Source: Crystallibacter degradans
GTDB lineage: Bacteria > Actinomycetota > Actinomycetes > Actinomycetales > Micrococcaceae
DNA: 64,000 nt
Direction: 5' to 3'
Assembly: GCF_012952295.1 (NCBI RefSeq)
Contig: NZ_JABBCH010000004.1
Location: 292,605 to 356,604 of the forward strand
Shown here one piece after another: positions 21,569 to 29,830 of the stretch (positions within the stretch are counted from its first letter, which is position 1; each line of letters begins with the position of its first letter). Below the pieces are notes generated by a model. It was not told the DNA's origin. It saw nothing but the letters and a program-made list of their open reading frames with translations, and searched no databases. A program made the position numbers and the translations under genes.

Positions 21569-23290
21569 GTGCGTTTAAAAATTGCAGTGGCCCTGATTGC
21601 AGCCGGCCTCCTCGCCGTGGTGCTCGGAATCGCCCTGCGAACCGTCTGGGCACCTCCGGAGACAGTTTCCGCGAGCTATTCAGCAGCTGAATCGACGGCG
21701 CCGGTGACAGTGATCGAGCCCGGCGTGCTTGGCGTGGATGATGAACGCGTGGACATCACGGTTGAAGGCGAGGGAGAGTTTTTCCTGGCAGTGGGCCGTG
21801 CCGGCGACGTTGACGCCTGGGTCGGCGAAGCCGCGCATACGTCAATTTCCGCCGTAGCGGACGGGCGACTGCAGGGCAGCGCGGTAGAGGGGGACGCGAA
21901 GGTTCCCAACCCCGCAGGCTCGGATCTGTGGGTAAGCGAGGAGACCGCCGCGCAAAGCACCGAGCACCGGTGGATTGCACCGGCCGAGGGCGAGTGGTCC
22001 ATTCTGCTGGCCGCGGACGGCACCAAGCCCGCCCCCACGAACGTTACGGTCAGCTGGCCGAACGACACCACTTCTCCCGGGAGCATCGCCCTGATCATTA
22101 TTGGCGCGCTGCTGGCAGTGCTCGGACTGGCCATCGCCATCATTTCCCGCCGTGGTGGCGGAGCTGCCCCGGCCGGTGGGCCTGGTGACCGGCCTGCCGG
22201 CAGCCTGGACGAGACCGCAGTTGTCAGCGGCCGCCGCGTGGCAGCAGGGGGCGGCTCCGGTGCCTCCGCCGGAAGAGCTGAATCCCGTACCGATGGGCGA
22301 CGTTCCGGCGCTGGAGCCTTGGCCGTCGTGCTCGCTGCGGGTACGGCGCTGACCGCGCAGGTCGTGCCGGCGCACGCCGGCGAGCCCGCCGCTTCGCCCG
22401 AGGCGGCAGCGGCTACCTACCCCGTCGTGCTGGACGGGCAGTTGAACCGCATCATGGATGCAGTGGCCGGAGCTGTCACCGCCGGTGACGCTGCTCGCGA
22501 CGCCGGCGAACTTAATGCCCGGGTCGGCGGTGCAGCACTTGCACTGCGCGAGGCCAACTACAAGGTCCGGGCAGAGAATGGCGATGTGGCGGCACCCGTG
22601 CCCGTTGCCGCGGATCCGGTTCTGACCTCCATGGTCGACAGCGGCCCGGAGTGGCCCCGAACCGTTGTGGCGGTGACGCGGGGCGACGACAACCCGGTTC
22701 CGCAGGTAGTGGTGCTCTCCCAGGCAACGCCGCGGGAGAACTACAAGATGGTCCACGCGGTGCAGATGCTGCCCGGAACAACTTTCCCCCAGGTCTCCAC
22801 CGAAAAGGGCGGCTCCCCCTCGGTACCGGCTGATAGCAAGGACGGACTGCTGCACGCGCCGCAAGATGCCCTGAAGCTGCTGGCCGGCTACCTGACGGAC
22901 GGCAAGAACAAGGAAGCCGTCGCGGAGAATACCTTCGCCGAACAGATCACGTCCTTCCAGAAGGACCAGGTCGCGTCCAACGACAATGCGGACATCTCCT
23001 TCAGCCGCAGCGTCGACGGGAAGTCCGTCCGGGCACTGAAGACGGCCGACGGCGGGGCCATGGTCTACGGCTACATGCGCAACGTCATGAGCAGCGTTCC
23101 GTCGGAGCCGGGTGCCACCGTTGGGCTCTCCGAAGAGTTCGCGGCGCTGGCAGGGGAGCAGACCACCACGGAAGGCGTGGACGTCACTTACGGTGAGTCC
23201 GTAGCCATCTATGTTCCGCCGGCAGGATCGAAGGAGCCGATCACTGTTATCGGCGTGGCCCAGGATCTGGTGGACGTCCGCCTGAAGTAA
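21569..23290 (+). CDS. Uncharacterised three-segment membrane protein
   Basis: I do not recognise a named family with certainty; similar proteins in Arthrobacter are annotated hypothetical. GTG 21569 after GATAGG gives 573 residues. Visible parts: an N-terminal membrane helix (3-25), an outer domain of about 145 residues, a second helix (about 176-197), a Gly/Ala/Arg-rich linker, a third hydrophobic segment ending in a signal-peptidase-like AHA site near 270, and a C-terminal domain of about 300 residues. It looks like two exported modules joined by a cytoplasmic linker. The 281-bp gap before it holds a weak GGCTGT...ACAGCC-TTTTT hairpin and no gene. Confidence 0.7.
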   Translation: MRLKIAVALIAAGLLAVVLGIALRTVWAPPETVSASYSAAESTAPVTVIEPGVLGVDDERVDITVEGEGEFFLAVGRAGDVDAWVGEAAHTSISAVADGRLQGSAVEGDAKVPNPAGSDLWVSEETAAQSTEHRWIAPAEGEWSILLAADGTKPAPTNVTVSWPNDTTSPGSIALIIIGALLAVLGLAIAIISRRGGGAAPAGGPGDRPAGSLDETAVVSGRRVAAGGGSGASAGRAESRTDGRRSGAGALAVVLAAGTALTAQVVPAHAGEPAASPEAAAATYPVVLDGQLNRIMDAVAGAVTAGDAARDAGELNARVGGAALALREANYKVRAENGDVAAPVPVAADPVLTSMVDSGPEWPRTVVAVTRGDDNPVPQVVVLSQATPRENYKMVHAVQMLPGTTFPQVSTEKGGSPSVPADSKDGLLHAPQDALKLLAGYLTDGKNKEAVAENTFAEQITSFQKDQVASNDNADISFSRSVDGKSVRALKTADGGAMVYGYMRNVMSSVPSEPGATVGLSEEFAALAGEQTTTEGVDVTYGESVAIYVPPAGSKEPITVIGVAQDLVDVRLK

Positions 23291-23339
23291 GTCCGAACAC
23301 ACCTGCCCGCCGAATTCGGAAGGCCCCGAGGATCCGTAT

Positions 23340-23345
23340 TAGTGT
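23340..23345 (+). promoter_or_regulatory. -10 element of the YbbN-like gene (leaderless)
   Basis: TAGTGT stands 6 nt before the ATG at 23352. Confidence 0.4.
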
Positions 23346-23351
23346 GATGTC

Positions 23352-24320
23352 ATGAGCATTCCAGCTTCAGGGCAGGGCCCTGCGCCGTCATCCCTTAATC
23401 TCCGTGGAGCCGTGGATCTGTCCGCGCTCAAGCGGCCGCAGCAACCGGCGGGCAACGCGCCCGGTACCGCGGCGCCCGCCGGTCAGGACGGCAACGGCGC
23501 ACGCGTGCCCTACATCGTGGACGTCAATCAGGAAAGCTTCTCGTCCCTGGTCCAGCTTTCCGCGCAGGTTCCGGTGATCGTGGAACTCACGGCCGCATAC
23601 AGCGACATCGCCCAGCAACTGTCCGCCGTGTTCAAGAAGGTGGCGGACGAATACGCCGGCCGGTTCATCCTGGCGCGGGTTGACGTGGAGGCCAGCCCCG
23701 GCATCGGGCAGGCGTTCCAGCTGCAGAGCGTGCCTGCGGCCGTGGCCTTGCTGAAGGGCCAGCCCATTCCGCTGTTCCAGGGCCTCGCCAGCGAAGAGGA
23801 ACTGCGCTCCTTCGTGGAGGAACTGCTCAAGGTAGCTGAAGCCAACGGAGTGACCGGGCGGGCCGGTTCTGCCGACGGACAGGAGGAACCCCCGGCCGAA
23901 CCGCCGCTGCCGCCTCTGCATCAGGAGGCGTTCGACGCGATCGAAGCCGGTGACTTTGCTGCCGCTGCCGCCGCCTACCGCAAGGCGCTGGCCGAGCAGC
24001 CCGCCGATCATGAAGCCAAGACCGGGCTGGCGCAGGTTGAGCTGATGCAGCGCCTGGAGGGTGCCGATGGTGCAGCTATCCGCACCGCCGCGGCGGAGAA
24101 CCCGGATGATCTGGCAGCACAGCTGGCAGTGGCGGACCTGGATGTATCCGGCGGCCATATCGAAGATGCGTTCGCGCGGCTGGTGAAGTTTGTCGCCCGG
24201 AACGCCGGCGACAACCGCGATGCGGCACGCGCGCGACTGGTGGACCTGTTCGAGGTTGTCGGGGCGACGGACCCCCGGGTTTCCAAAGCCCGCCAGGCCT
24301 TGGCCCGGGCACTTTTTTAA
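23352..24320 (+). CDS. Thioredoxin-domain/TPR co-chaperone-like protein (YbbN type)
   Basis: YbbN (CnoX) proteins combine a thioredoxin fold with TPR helices and act as holdases delivering clients to chaperones. After a Pro/Ala-rich 55-residue N terminus, residues 60-165 form the thioredoxin domain (PVIVELTAAYS ... ARVDVEASPGIGQAFQLQSVPA, given as key segments). The place of the CxxC active site is AYSD, so no redox cysteines exist. The C-terminal 140 residues are Ala/Leu-rich TPR-like helices (AIEAGDFAAAAAAYRKAL). It is followed 11 bases later by the flavin oxidoreductase. Confidence 0.85.
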   Translation: MSIPASGQGPAPSSLNLRGAVDLSALKRPQQPAGNAPGTAAPAGQDGNGARVPYIVDVNQESFSSLVQLSAQVPVIVELTAAYSDIAQQLSAVFKKVADEYAGRFILARVDVEASPGIGQAFQLQSVPAAVALLKGQPIPLFQGLASEEELRSFVEELLKVAEANGVTGRAGSADGQEEPPAEPPLPPLHQEAFDAIEAGDFAAAAAAYRKALAEQPADHEAKTGLAQVELMQRLEGADGAAIRTAAAENPDDLAAQLAVADLDVSGGHIEDAFARLVKFVARNAGDNRDAARARLVDLFEVVGATDPRVSKARQALARALF

Positions 24321-24331
24321 AGGCGGGCTCG

Positions 24332-25507
24332 GTGGCTGCCGACGGAACAACCGGACTGTTCAGCCCCATCACCCTGCGGGGTCTGGAGCTGGCGCACCGC
24401 GGATGGGTGGCACCGATGTGCCAGTACTCCGTGGACGGCGCGGATGCGCCGGGTGTGCCCAACGACTGGCATCTGATGCACCTGGGCCAGTTCGCGGTGG
24501 GGGGAGCAGCACTGATCCTGACCGAAGCCACGGCGGTGAGCGGCGCAGGACGCATCAGCGGCCGTGACACCGGCATCTGGACCGACGCGCAGGCAGACGC
24601 CTGGAACCGGATCACGGATTTTGTCCACCGGCACGGGGCATCAGGTGCGAAGATCGGCATTCAGCTTGCCCACGCCGGCCGCAAGGCCTCCACCTACTGG
24701 CCTTTCGCCATCGAGCATGGAAGTGTCCCGCGCTCGGAAGGCGGCTGGCAGACTCTCGCCCCGACCACCGAACCGTTCGGCGGACTGGACGCACCGGAGG
24801 CACTGGACGAAAACGGAATCCAACAAGTCATTACGGACTTCAGGGATGCCGCGGCCCGTGCCGTCTGGGCCGGGTTCGACACCATCGAAATCCACGGCGC
24901 CCACGGCTACCTGCTGCACCAGTTCCTCAGCCCTCTGGTCAATAACCGGGGCGATGCCTGGGGAGGATCCGAGCTGAAGCGGTCAAAGCTGCTGCTTGCG
25001 GTCATCGACGCAGTCCGCGGCGTGATCCCCGATGCTATGCCGCTGCTGCTGCGTGTTTCGGCCTCGGACTGGGTCCCGGGCGGGCTGGACCCGGAGTCGG
25101 TTTCGAGGATGGCGGCGGCCGCACGCGAGCACGGGGTGGATTTCGTTGATGTTTCCAGCGGCGGCGCGGTGCCCGGTGTCCGCATTCCGCTGGCTCCCGG
25201 ATACCAGGTGCCCTTCGCCGCAGAGCTCCGGCAGCGGACCGGGCTGCCCGTCGGCGCGGTGGGGCTGATTTCCTCGGCCAGCCATGCCCACCGCATTATC
25301 TCCGACGGCGACGCGGACGCCGTCCTGATCGCGCGCGCCGCCTTGCGTGACCCGCATTGGTGGCAGCGCGCCGCCGTCGAACTCGGTCATGATCTGCCCT
25401 GGGGCCCCGCAGTACCAGCGTGCAGCCGTGAGGGAGAATTTTTAGTCCTTGCGGATGATGTGAACAGGGAACCGGCGTTGTTACCGTGGGTTCATGACAT
25501 CCCCTGA
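24332..25507 (+). CDS. Old Yellow Enzyme family NADH:flavin oxidoreductase (YqjM-like)
   Basis: An FMN enzyme that reduces activated C=C bonds with NAD(P)H. The 391-residue TIM barrel starts with LFSPITLRGLELAHR; Cys30 in APMCQYS is the redox-tuning Cys that marks the YqjM/thermophilic-like branch. QLAHAGRKAS near 111 and the substrate His pair in EIHGAHGYLLHQFLSP near 185 are present. SASHAHRIISDGDADAVLIAR forms the phosphate-binding end (shown as the family segment). The start is GTG 24332. Its last 14 bases overlap the ABC ATPase gene, whose promoter seems to lie inside this gene. Confidence 0.92.
   Translation: MAADGTTGLFSPITLRGLELAHRGWVAPMCQYSVDGADAPGVPNDWHLMHLGQFAVGGAALILTEATAVSGAGRISGRDTGIWTDAQADAWNRITDFVHRHGASGAKIGIQLAHAGRKASTYWPFAIEHGSVPRSEGGWQTLAPTTEPFGGLDAPEALDENGIQQVITDFRDAAARAVWAGFDTIEIHGAHGYLLHQFLSPLVNNRGDAWGGSELKRSKLLLAVIDAVRGVIPDAMPLLLRVSASDWVPGGLDPESVSRMAAAAREHGVDFVDVSSGGAVPGVRIPLAPGYQVPFAAELRQRTGLPVGAVGLISSASHAHRIISDGDADAVLIARAALRDPHWWQRAAVELGHDLPWGPAVPACSREGEFLVLADDVNREPALLPWVHDIP
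25482..25487 (+). promoter_or_regulatory. Internal leaderless promoter of the ABC genes
   Basis: TACCGT lies 6 nt before the ATG at 25494, within the last codons of the flavin oxidoreductase. Confidence 0.4.
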
Positions 25508-26357
25508 CGCCTGGCCGCCTGCCGATTCCGGCACGGCTTCTCCTGCACCATCTGACTACGCCGAGCCGGTCCAGCCGGCCGAGACAGCCGCGGTTCCCCC
25601 GCGTGCACCAGCGCTTGCCGTCCGCGGTCTGGCGAAGCGCTTCGGCGAGAAGATCGCCGTCAACGGCGTGAACCTGGATGTGCCGGCGGGATCGTTCTAC
25701 GGCCTGGTGGGGCCCAACGGCGCGGGCAAAACCACCTCTTTGTCCATGGCAACGGGGCTGCTGCGTCCGGACTACGGTCAGGTGTGGGTGCACGGTGTCG
25801 ACGTATGGGCCCAGCCGCTGGAAGCCAAGCGGCTGATGGGGGTGCTGCCTGACGGTGTGCGGCTTTTTGACCGCCTGACCGGCGAGCAACTGGTCACCTA
25901 TGCGGGCCTGCTGCGCGGGATGGACCGGGAGACCGTGGCCGGCCGGGTCGCGGACCTGCTGCGGGCGATGGACCTGACTAATGATGCGGGCACGCTGGTA
26001 GTCGACTACTCGGCAGGCATGACCAAGAAAATCGCGCTGGCTTCTGCACTGATCCATGCCCCCAAGCTGCTGGTGCTGGATGAGCCGTTCGAGGCGGTGG
26101 ACCCGGTGTCGGCGGCCAACATCCGGGACATTCTGCACGATTACGTGGATTCGGGCGGCACGGTGATTGTCTCGAGCCACGTGATGGACCTGGTCCAGCG
26201 CATGTGCGACCACGTTGCCGTCATCGCCAACGGCAACGTGCTGGCAGCCGGCACCGTGGACGAGGTCCGGGCCGGCGCCAGCCTCGAGGACCGGTTTGTG
26301 CAGTTGGTCGGCGGACGGAACCAGGCGGAGGGGCTCGAGTGGTTGCGCACCTCGTAA
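25494..26357 (+). CDS. ABC transporter ATP-binding protein
   Basis: This nucleotide-binding subunit of an exporter-type ABC system works with the next gene. After a Pro/Ala-rich 40-residue extension come Walker A GPNGAGKTTS near 76-85, the signature in the variant form YSAGMTKKIALA near 170, Walker B LLVLDEPFEAVD near 190, and the switch His in SSHVMD. The variant signature resembles multidrug/ABC-2 type ATPases. It overlaps the permease start by 19 nt. The substrate is unknown. Confidence 0.9.
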   Translation: MTSPDAWPPADSGTASPAPSDYAEPVQPAETAAVPPRAPALAVRGLAKRFGEKIAVNGVNLDVPAGSFYGLVGPNGAGKTTSLSMATGLLRPDYGQVWVHGVDVWAQPLEAKRLMGVLPDGVRLFDRLTGEQLVTYAGLLRGMDRETVAGRVADLLRAMDLTNDAGTLVVDYSAGMTKKIALASALIHAPKLLVLDEPFEAVDPVSAANIRDILHDYVDSGGTVIVSSHVMDLVQRMCDHVAVIANGNVLAAGTVDEVRAGASLEDRFVQLVGGRNQAEGLEWLRTS

Positions 26358-27910
26358 GGCTCAAGCTGACCCTGCTGCGCAACGGCTTCAAGCGCAGCCC
26401 CTGGCAGTTGGTCGGCGTCATCCTCGGCGGCCTCTATGCGCTGGGCGTCCTGGTGCTGCTCATCGCCGGGCTCGTCCTGCTGGCCACGCACGAACCCGGG
26501 ATCGGAAGGATGGCCGTCATCCTCGGCGGTGCGGCCGCGTTCCTGGGCTGGGCGCTGATCCCCATGGTGGCCACCGGCGTCGACATGACACTGGATCCGG
26601 CCCGTTTTGTCACGTTCGCCGTGCCCATGCGGCAGCTGCTGCTGGGACTGGCCATCGGCGGTGTTATCGGTATTCCGGGCCTGGCCACATTGCTGGCAGC
26701 GTTGGGCCAGGCCGCCATGTGGTGGCGCCAGCCCGTGGCGATGGTCGCGGCGATACCCTGCGCCGCCGTCGCTGTTCTGACCTGCATTGTGCTCTCCCGG
26801 CTGACCACGTCAGCGTCAACCACGCTGGCCAGTTCCCGCCGGTTCAAAGACCTCAGCGGCATCATCGGCATCATTCCGCTGATGCTCCTGGGCCCGATCA
26901 TCATCGGTGTCACTGAGGGGTTGCAGAGCTCGCGCGATTTCCTCCCCTCACTGGCCGACACGCTCGCGTGGACGCCGCTGGGCAGCATCTGGGCAGTGCC
27001 CGGCGACCTGGCCCTGGCGAACTGGGGCGTGGCGGCGGCGCGGTTCGCGATCGGTGCGGCGTTCCTGGCCCTGATCGCCTGGCTGTGGAAAATCAGCCTG
27101 GCCCGTGCCCTGGTGACGCCGCCGTACAACGCGGTCACCCGCCGGGCTGGCGGCCGCCTGGGCTTCTTCTCCCGTTTTCCCGGCACGCCCACCGGTGCCA
27201 TCGCGGCACGGGCCCTCACCTACTGGTTCAAGGATCCGCGCTACGGCGCTTCGCTGATCTCCGTTCCGCTGATCCCGGTGGTGATGTTCTTCGCCTTCTC
27301 GCAGGGCGGCGATTTCAGCTTCATGATGTGGCTCGGCCCGATCATGGCGTTCCTGCTCGCCTTCGGCATCTCGGCCGACATCTCCTATGACAACACTGCC
27401 TTCGCCCTGCACCTGACCACCGGCGTCAGCGGCCTCGCGGACCGGGCCGGGCGCGTGGTGGCCTGCGCGGTCTTTGCGCTGCCGGTGACGCTGGTTTTCG
27501 CCGTCGTTCCTTTCTTCTGGCTGGGCAGCTGGGAGCTGCTGCCCGGGGTGCTGGGCCTGTCGCTGGGCACCCTGCTGACCGGCTTCGGACTCTCCAGCGT
27601 GGTGTCGGCCCGCTACACCTACAACGTCCCGCTGCCGGGGGAGAGCCCCTTCAAGACTCCGCCCGGCTCGACGGCCCGGATGATGATTGTGCAGATGGGC
27701 GGCATGGCGGTCCAGCTGCTGCTGGTGCTCCCGGAGGCCGGCCTGTTGCTGGCCGCCATGCTCACCGGCGACGCAATCTGGAGCTGGGCGGCGCTGGCTG
27801 TCGGACTGGTGCTGGGCGCCGTGCTGCTCTTTGTGGGGCTGCGGGCCGGAGGGAAGTGGTACGACCGCCGGGCCCCCGAACTGCTGCAGGCCGTGGCCGT
27901 CAACAAGTAG
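26339..27910 (+). CDS. ABC transporter permease, large exporter type
   Basis: The 523-residue membrane partner of the preceding ATPase has about twelve hydrophobic segments in two similar halves separated by a hydrophilic loop near residues 255-290. I chose GTG 26339, which has GGAGGGG just upstream, over a longer frame whose first 45 residues are merely another reading of the ATPase gene. A large basic/aromatic loop ALTYWFKDPRYGASL near 300 is typical of this actinobacterial exporter family. The substrate is not known. Confidence 0.85.
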   Translation: MVAHLVRLKLTLLRNGFKRSPWQLVGVILGGLYALGVLVLLIAGLVLLATHEPGIGRMAVILGGAAAFLGWALIPMVATGVDMTLDPARFVTFAVPMRQLLLGLAIGGVIGIPGLATLLAALGQAAMWWRQPVAMVAAIPCAAVAVLTCIVLSRLTTSASTTLASSRRFKDLSGIIGIIPLMLLGPIIIGVTEGLQSSRDFLPSLADTLAWTPLGSIWAVPGDLALANWGVAAARFAIGAAFLALIAWLWKISLARALVTPPYNAVTRRAGGRLGFFSRFPGTPTGAIAARALTYWFKDPRYGASLISVPLIPVVMFFAFSQGGDFSFMMWLGPIMAFLLAFGISADISYDNTAFALHLTTGVSGLADRAGRVVACAVFALPVTLVFAVVPFFWLGSWELLPGVLGLSLGTLLTGFGLSSVVSARYTYNVPLPGESPFKTPPGSTARMMIVQMGGMAVQLLLVLPEAGLLLAAMLTGDAIWSWAALAVGLVLGAVLLFVGLRAGGKWYDRRAPELLQAVAVNK

Positions 27911-27936
27911 CCTCCGCTGTGTGCAAAAGTCCAAAT

Positions 27937-27969
27937 AACGACGGCGGGGCCTTGGGCTCCGCCGTCGTT
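27937..27969 (+). terminator. Terminator after the ABC exporter
   Basis: AACGACGGCGG and CCGCCGTCGTT form an 11-bp perfect outer stem. There is no long T tract. Confidence 0.8.
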
Positions 27970-27997
27970 CGCACCGAGGGTGCGGGGAATCGACGGG

Positions 27998-28003
27998 TAA
28001 GAT
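27998..28003 (+). promoter_or_regulatory. DUF3039 gene -10 (leaderless)
   Basis: TAAGAT ends 6 nt before the ATG at 28010. Confidence 0.5.
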
Positions 28004-28009
28004 GGACAC

Positions 28010-28318
28010 ATGACTTTGCCTCCTGATCCCTTCGAAAACGACCCGTACCGCGATCCTTCGGGGCCGGGCGGTTCCACCGCGACCATTGAACGCGAAGAGC
28101 AGCGCGAGGAACTCGAGCCCGGAGACCGGGAGCGCTTTGCCCACTATGTGCGCAAAGAGAAGATCATGGAGTCCGCGCTCTCCGGCGAGCCGGTGATTGC
28201 CCTGTGCGGCAAGGTCTGGACGCCGGGCCGCGATCCCAAGAAGTTCCCGGTCTGCCCCGAGTGCAAGGAAATCTACGAAGGCCTGCGTTCCGGAAGCGAC
28301 GATTCCGGGAAGAAGTAA
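28010..28318 (+). CDS. DUF3039 domain protein
   Basis: A 102-residue acidic protein limited to actinobacteria. A disordered Pro/Asp N terminus is followed by RFAHYVRKEKIMESALSG (family motif), then ALCGKVWTPGRDPKKFPVCPECKEIYE, whose Cys66 and CPEC cysteines could hold zinc. Function is unknown. It is a single-gene unit with its own leaderless promoter and terminator. Confidence 0.88.
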   Translation: MTLPPDPFENDPYRDPSGPGGSTATIEREEQREELEPGDRERFAHYVRKEKIMESALSGEPVIALCGKVWTPGRDPKKFPVCPECKEIYEGLRSGSDDSGKK

Positions 28319-28338
28319 GCCTGTCCTCCGTTCACCTG

Positions 28339-28369
28339 CGGCCGCCGGACGTTCCATCCGGCGGCCGTT
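28339..28369 (+). terminator. Terminator after DUF3039 gene
   Basis: CGGCCGCCGGA / TCCGGCGGCCG is an 11-bp perfect stem with a 7-nt loop, followed by TTG. Confidence 0.8.
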
Positions 28370-28402
28370 GCCCGCTGCCTGAAAGTATGTACTGATTACC
28401 AG

Positions 28403-29830
28403 ATGAGCGAACCACCAGCCGCCGCACAGGGAGCGATGTCCGCTGCTTACCGGTCGCTGACTATTGGGCTGCTGGCCATCATCACGCTGACCGCGTTCGA
28501 AGCGATGGCAGTCGCCACGGCGATGCCGGTGGTCGCGCAGGAGCTGCACGGGCAGTCCAGCTACGGGCTGGCGTTCTCCATGTTCCTGACCGCTTCGCTG
28601 CTGGCCACCGTGATCGCCGGCATCTGGTGCGACGTCAGAGGCCCGACGCCCTCGCTGGGCATTGGCCTGGGGCTGATGGTGGCGGGCCTGGTGCTCTCCG
28701 GCGTGGCAGATACGTTCTGGCTCTTCACCGCCGGGCGGGCCGTTGCCGGGCTCGGCGGCGGCTTTCTGATCGTGGCGGTCTACGTGATCATCGGGCAGGC
28801 GTACCCCCAGCAGGTGCAGCCGGTCATTTTCGGCTGGCTCGCGGCGGCTTGGGTGGTGCCGTCCCTGATCGGCCCCTACGTGGCCGGACTGCTGGCGCAG
28901 TACTTGTCGTGGCGGCTGGTCTTCTACGGCGTGGCACCGATCGTGCTGCTGGCGGTGCTGGTGATCTGGCCCTCGGTGCGCCATCTCGGCGCGCCGGAAG
29001 AGCCGACCATGGACCGGCGCCTGGGCAAGCAGCAGGTTGTCCGCGGACTGGTCCTGGCCGGCGGCGTGTTCCTGGCCCAATGGGCGCTGTACCGGGCAGT
29101 CCAGACGCCGGAGGCGGGATCGGCCGCAGCACTTTATGCCGTGGCGGGCGTCGGTACCGTGCTGGCGTTGCTGGCCCTGCCGGGTCTCATGCCGGCCGGC
29201 ACACTGCGCCTGAAGCGTGGGCTGCCCAGTGTCGTCGCCACCCGCGGCTTCATCAACCTCGCGTTCTTCGGCGCCGAAGCTTTCATCCCGCTGATGCTGG
29301 TGGCTTCCCACGGCATCTCGCCGGCGACGGCAGGCCTGGCGCTGACTTCGGGCGCGGTGGGCTGGAGCATCGGCTCGTTCGTGCAGGCGCGGGTGCGTAC
29401 AGACCGGCATTGGCTGCTGGTCATCGGTTCCGGCGTGCTCGCGGCCGCCATGGGACTGATGTCGCTGCTGACCAACCCGGAGGCACCTTTCTGGCTGCTG
29501 ATTCTCGTGTGGGGAATCGCCGGTTTCTCCATGGGCATGGCGCTGTCCACGACGTCGGTCATGATTCTGAAGATGTCCGCTCCGGCCGAGCGGGGCCGGA
29601 ACTCGGCGTCGCTGCAGTTGGCGGACCAGCTGGGCGGCGTGGTCGGTACCGCGGGAGCCGGGAGTTTGTTCGCGCTGCTGCGGAACCCGGACAACCCCGC
29701 GGACACCGGCGTGTACGTGGTGATCTGGCTCGCACTGGCCGTCTTCGCCGCGGCCGCCATGTACACTGGCTGGCGCAGTGCTGAACAGGATCCATTAGCT
29801 GCAAACCGCAAGGAGTTTCGCAAAGTATGA
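28403..29830 (+). CDS. MFS transporter (drug efflux-like)
   Basis: A 475-residue major facilitator with about fourteen hydrophobic segments. TAFEAMAVATAMPVVAQELHG in the first helix resembles the D1/C motifs of the DHA2/EmrB-like efflux branch, and WCDVRGPTPSL is the loop 2-3 motif A in degraded form. The substrate is unknown. It overlaps the helicase gene by 4 nt (ATGA), an odd pairing conserved only by proximity as far as I can tell. Confidence 0.87.
   Translation: MSEPPAAAQGAMSAAYRSLTIGLLAIITLTAFEAMAVATAMPVVAQELHGQSSYGLAFSMFLTASLLATVIAGIWCDVRGPTPSLGIGLGLMVAGLVLSGVADTFWLFTAGRAVAGLGGGFLIVAVYVIIGQAYPQQVQPVIFGWLAAAWVVPSLIGPYVAGLLAQYLSWRLVFYGVAPIVLLAVLVIWPSVRHLGAPEEPTMDRRLGKQQVVRGLVLAGGVFLAQWALYRAVQTPEAGSAAALYAVAGVGTVLALLALPGLMPAGTLRLKRGLPSVVATRGFINLAFFGAEAFIPLMLVASHGISPATAGLALTSGAVGWSIGSFVQARVRTDRHWLLVIGSGVLAAAMGLMSLLTNPEAPFWLLILVWGIAGFSMGMALSTTSVMILKMSAPAERGRNSASLQLADQLGGVVGTAGAGSLFALLRNPDNPADTGVYVVIWLALAVFAAAAMYTGWRSAEQDPLAANRKEFRKV

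Noticed and set aside
26204..26338. 45-codon extension of the ABC permease
   Set aside because: It is an Arg/Gly-rich out-of-frame reading of the ATPase gene; GTG 26339 has GGAGGGG upstream.
26948..29410. 820-codon open frame on the minus strand
   Set aside because: It lies antisense to the ABC permease, DUF3039 and MFS genes, is Arg/His/Gln-rich without any domain, and crosses two hairpins. It is an artefact of high GC.
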